A stretch of 64,000 bases of DNA from Parvimonas sp035282405 (GTDB lineage: Bacteria > Bacillota > Clostridia > Tissierellales > Peptoniphilaceae). The notes under the pieces were generated by a model. That model was not told where the DNA came from, did no database searches, and saw only the letters and a program-made list of their open reading frames with translations. Below are positions 63,161-64,000 of the stretch, in pieces. Numbering within the stretch: the first letter of the stretch is position 1; each line of letters opens with the position of its first letter. The stretch is from contig NZ_JAYKBP010000002.1 of assembly GCF_035282405.1 (NCBI RefSeq), positions 124,001-188,000 of the forward strand, written 5' to 3'. The translations under genes and the position numbers were made by a program.

Positions 63161-64000
63161 ATGAAAATTAATGTAAATTCTGAAATTGGAAAATTAAAAT
63201 CAGTTTTACTTCACAGACCTCATAAAGAACTTTTAAACTTGACACCTTATTTACTTGATGAACTTCTTTTTGATGAAATTCCGTTTTTGGATAATGCACA
63301 AAAAGAACATGATATGTTTGCAAACATTTTTAGACAAAATGGATGTGAAGTGTTCTATCTTGAAGATTTGTGTGCTGAAAGTCTTTATGATGACGGTATA
63401 AGAACTGCTTTTATTGAAGAATTCCTTGATAATGCAGATGTGCATGTAGAAAACGAAAAAAGATTATTAAAAGAGTATTTATTTTCTATCAAAGACAACA
63501 AAGAGTTAGTTTTAAAAATGATGGAAGGTGTTAGAAAGAATGAAGTAGATTTAAAAGAACCTTCAACTTTAAGTGAACTTGTTTCAAAGCATGATTTCTT
63601 TATTTCAAAACCACTTCCTAATTTATACTTTACAAGAGATCCTTTTTCATTCATTAAAGACGGTGTAAGTCTTCATACAATGTGGTCAGTTACTAGAAGA
63701 AGAGAAACTCTTTTTGGAAAGTATATATTTGAACATCATAAAGAATTTAAAGGTATTAAAAAATGGTATGATAGAACAGATATTCCTTCTATTGAAGGTG
63801 GAGATATTTTAGTTTTATCCGAAGATGTTGTTGCTATCGGTATTTCTCAACGTTCAACAGCTATAGCAATCGAAACTATTGCAAAAAGACTTCTTGAAGA
63901 TAAAAACGGGGTAAAAACTGTACTTGCTATGGTAATTCCAAACAACAGAGCTTTTATGCATCTTGATACTGTTTTAACTTCAGTTGATAGAGATTTATTC
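63161..64000 (+). CDS. arcA: Arginine deiminase, partial at window end
   Basis: 280 codons are visible from ATG 63161 (AAGGAGGGAGCT ahead); the gene runs past the window. It hydrolyses arginine to citrulline and ammonia, the first step of the ATP-yielding arginine deiminase pathway. Signatures: VNSEIGKLKSVLLHRPHKEL, NLYFTRDPFSF and EGGDILVLS. These hold the substrate-binding Asp and Glu residues; the catalytic Cys lies in the unseen C-terminal part. An arc operon (arcB, arcC, arcD) probably follows. Confidence 0.93.
   Translation, partial: MKINVNSEIGKLKSVLLHRPHKELLNLTPYLLDELLFDEIPFLDNAQKEHDMFANIFRQNGCEVFYLEDLCAESLYDDGIRTAFIEEFLDNADVHVENEKRLLKEYLFSIKDNKELVLKMMEGVRKNEVDLKEPSTLSELVSKHDFFISKPLPNLYFTRDPFSFIKDGVSLHTMWSVTRRRETLFGKYIFEHHKEFKGIKKWYDRTDIPSIEGGDILVLSEDVVAIGISQRSTAIAIETIAKRLLEDKNGVKTVLAMVIPNNRAFMHLDTVLTSVDRDLF

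Noticed and set aside
63251..63654. Minus-strand frames at the right end
   Set aside because: They are antisense to arcA, which is clear by its motifs though cut by the window end.

Overview
The window is a 64-kb piece of a very AT-rich, low-GC Gram-positive chromosome. Gene order (infC-rpmI-rplT; tmk-darA-holB; glyS under a T-box), three sortase-anchored surface proteins, ECF transporter subunits, arginine deiminase and PepC/PepD peptidases fit an anaerobic coccus of the Peptoniphilaceae/Tissierellia. Parvimonas is my best guess, from composition and gene content only. I see no rRNA, tRNA or CRISPR array.

Layout. 1-1634: tandem paralogues of unknown function. 1.8-9.6 kb: a class A penicillin-binding protein, then convergent mnmA-degV-glmM and an MFS transporter. 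9.6-10.4 kb: an ArsM-like methyltransferase whose reading frame runs through an in-frame TGA at the conserved cysteine position, with a bacterial SECIS-like hairpin behind it, so probably a selenoprotein. 10.5-11.7 kb: a putative orphan immunity gene beside the last codons of a lost toxin gene. 12-23 kb: housekeeping genes, including a T-box-controlled glyS-glutaredoxin-pepD operon, pepC, a Ktr/Trk potassium system and the infC operon with an AUU start. 23.2-26.9 kb: a type VII secretion (LXG) effector cassette with two small helical partner genes, an LXG toxin split by one stop codon, and two membrane-anchored immunity paralogues, one frameshifted. 27.2-33.0 kb: a tightly overlapping operon from an rRNA methyltransferase to moeA-mobB. 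33.2-36.7 kb: an ECF S component, veg, and tmk with two tandem c-di-AMP receptor genes and holB, ending in an unlisted 42-residue membrane peptide.

36.9-47.9 kb is a surface-protein region: a thioester/isopeptide adhesin with an atypical LSKTG signal, an aldehyde dehydrogenase, a protein with three ~216-residue repeats, a DKNYY protein and an InlB-repeat protein. 48.3-57.6 kb looks like a defence island: a large SF1 helicase, a TPR protein, a small winged-helix protein, a restriction-modification system with its controller, a decayed AAA_13 ATPase gene and an orphan Phd/YefM antitoxin. It abuts the 3' end of rlmD, a known integration hotspot, with short direct repeats there. 57.6-64 kb: rlmD, secA, a THF riboswitch with folT, a MITE-like repeat element and the start of arcA.

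Two themes stand out: probable selenocysteine use in a methyltransferase, and several toxin/immunity or defence loci in different states of decay. Start sites were moved inward from the longest frame where a ribosome binding site decides it.
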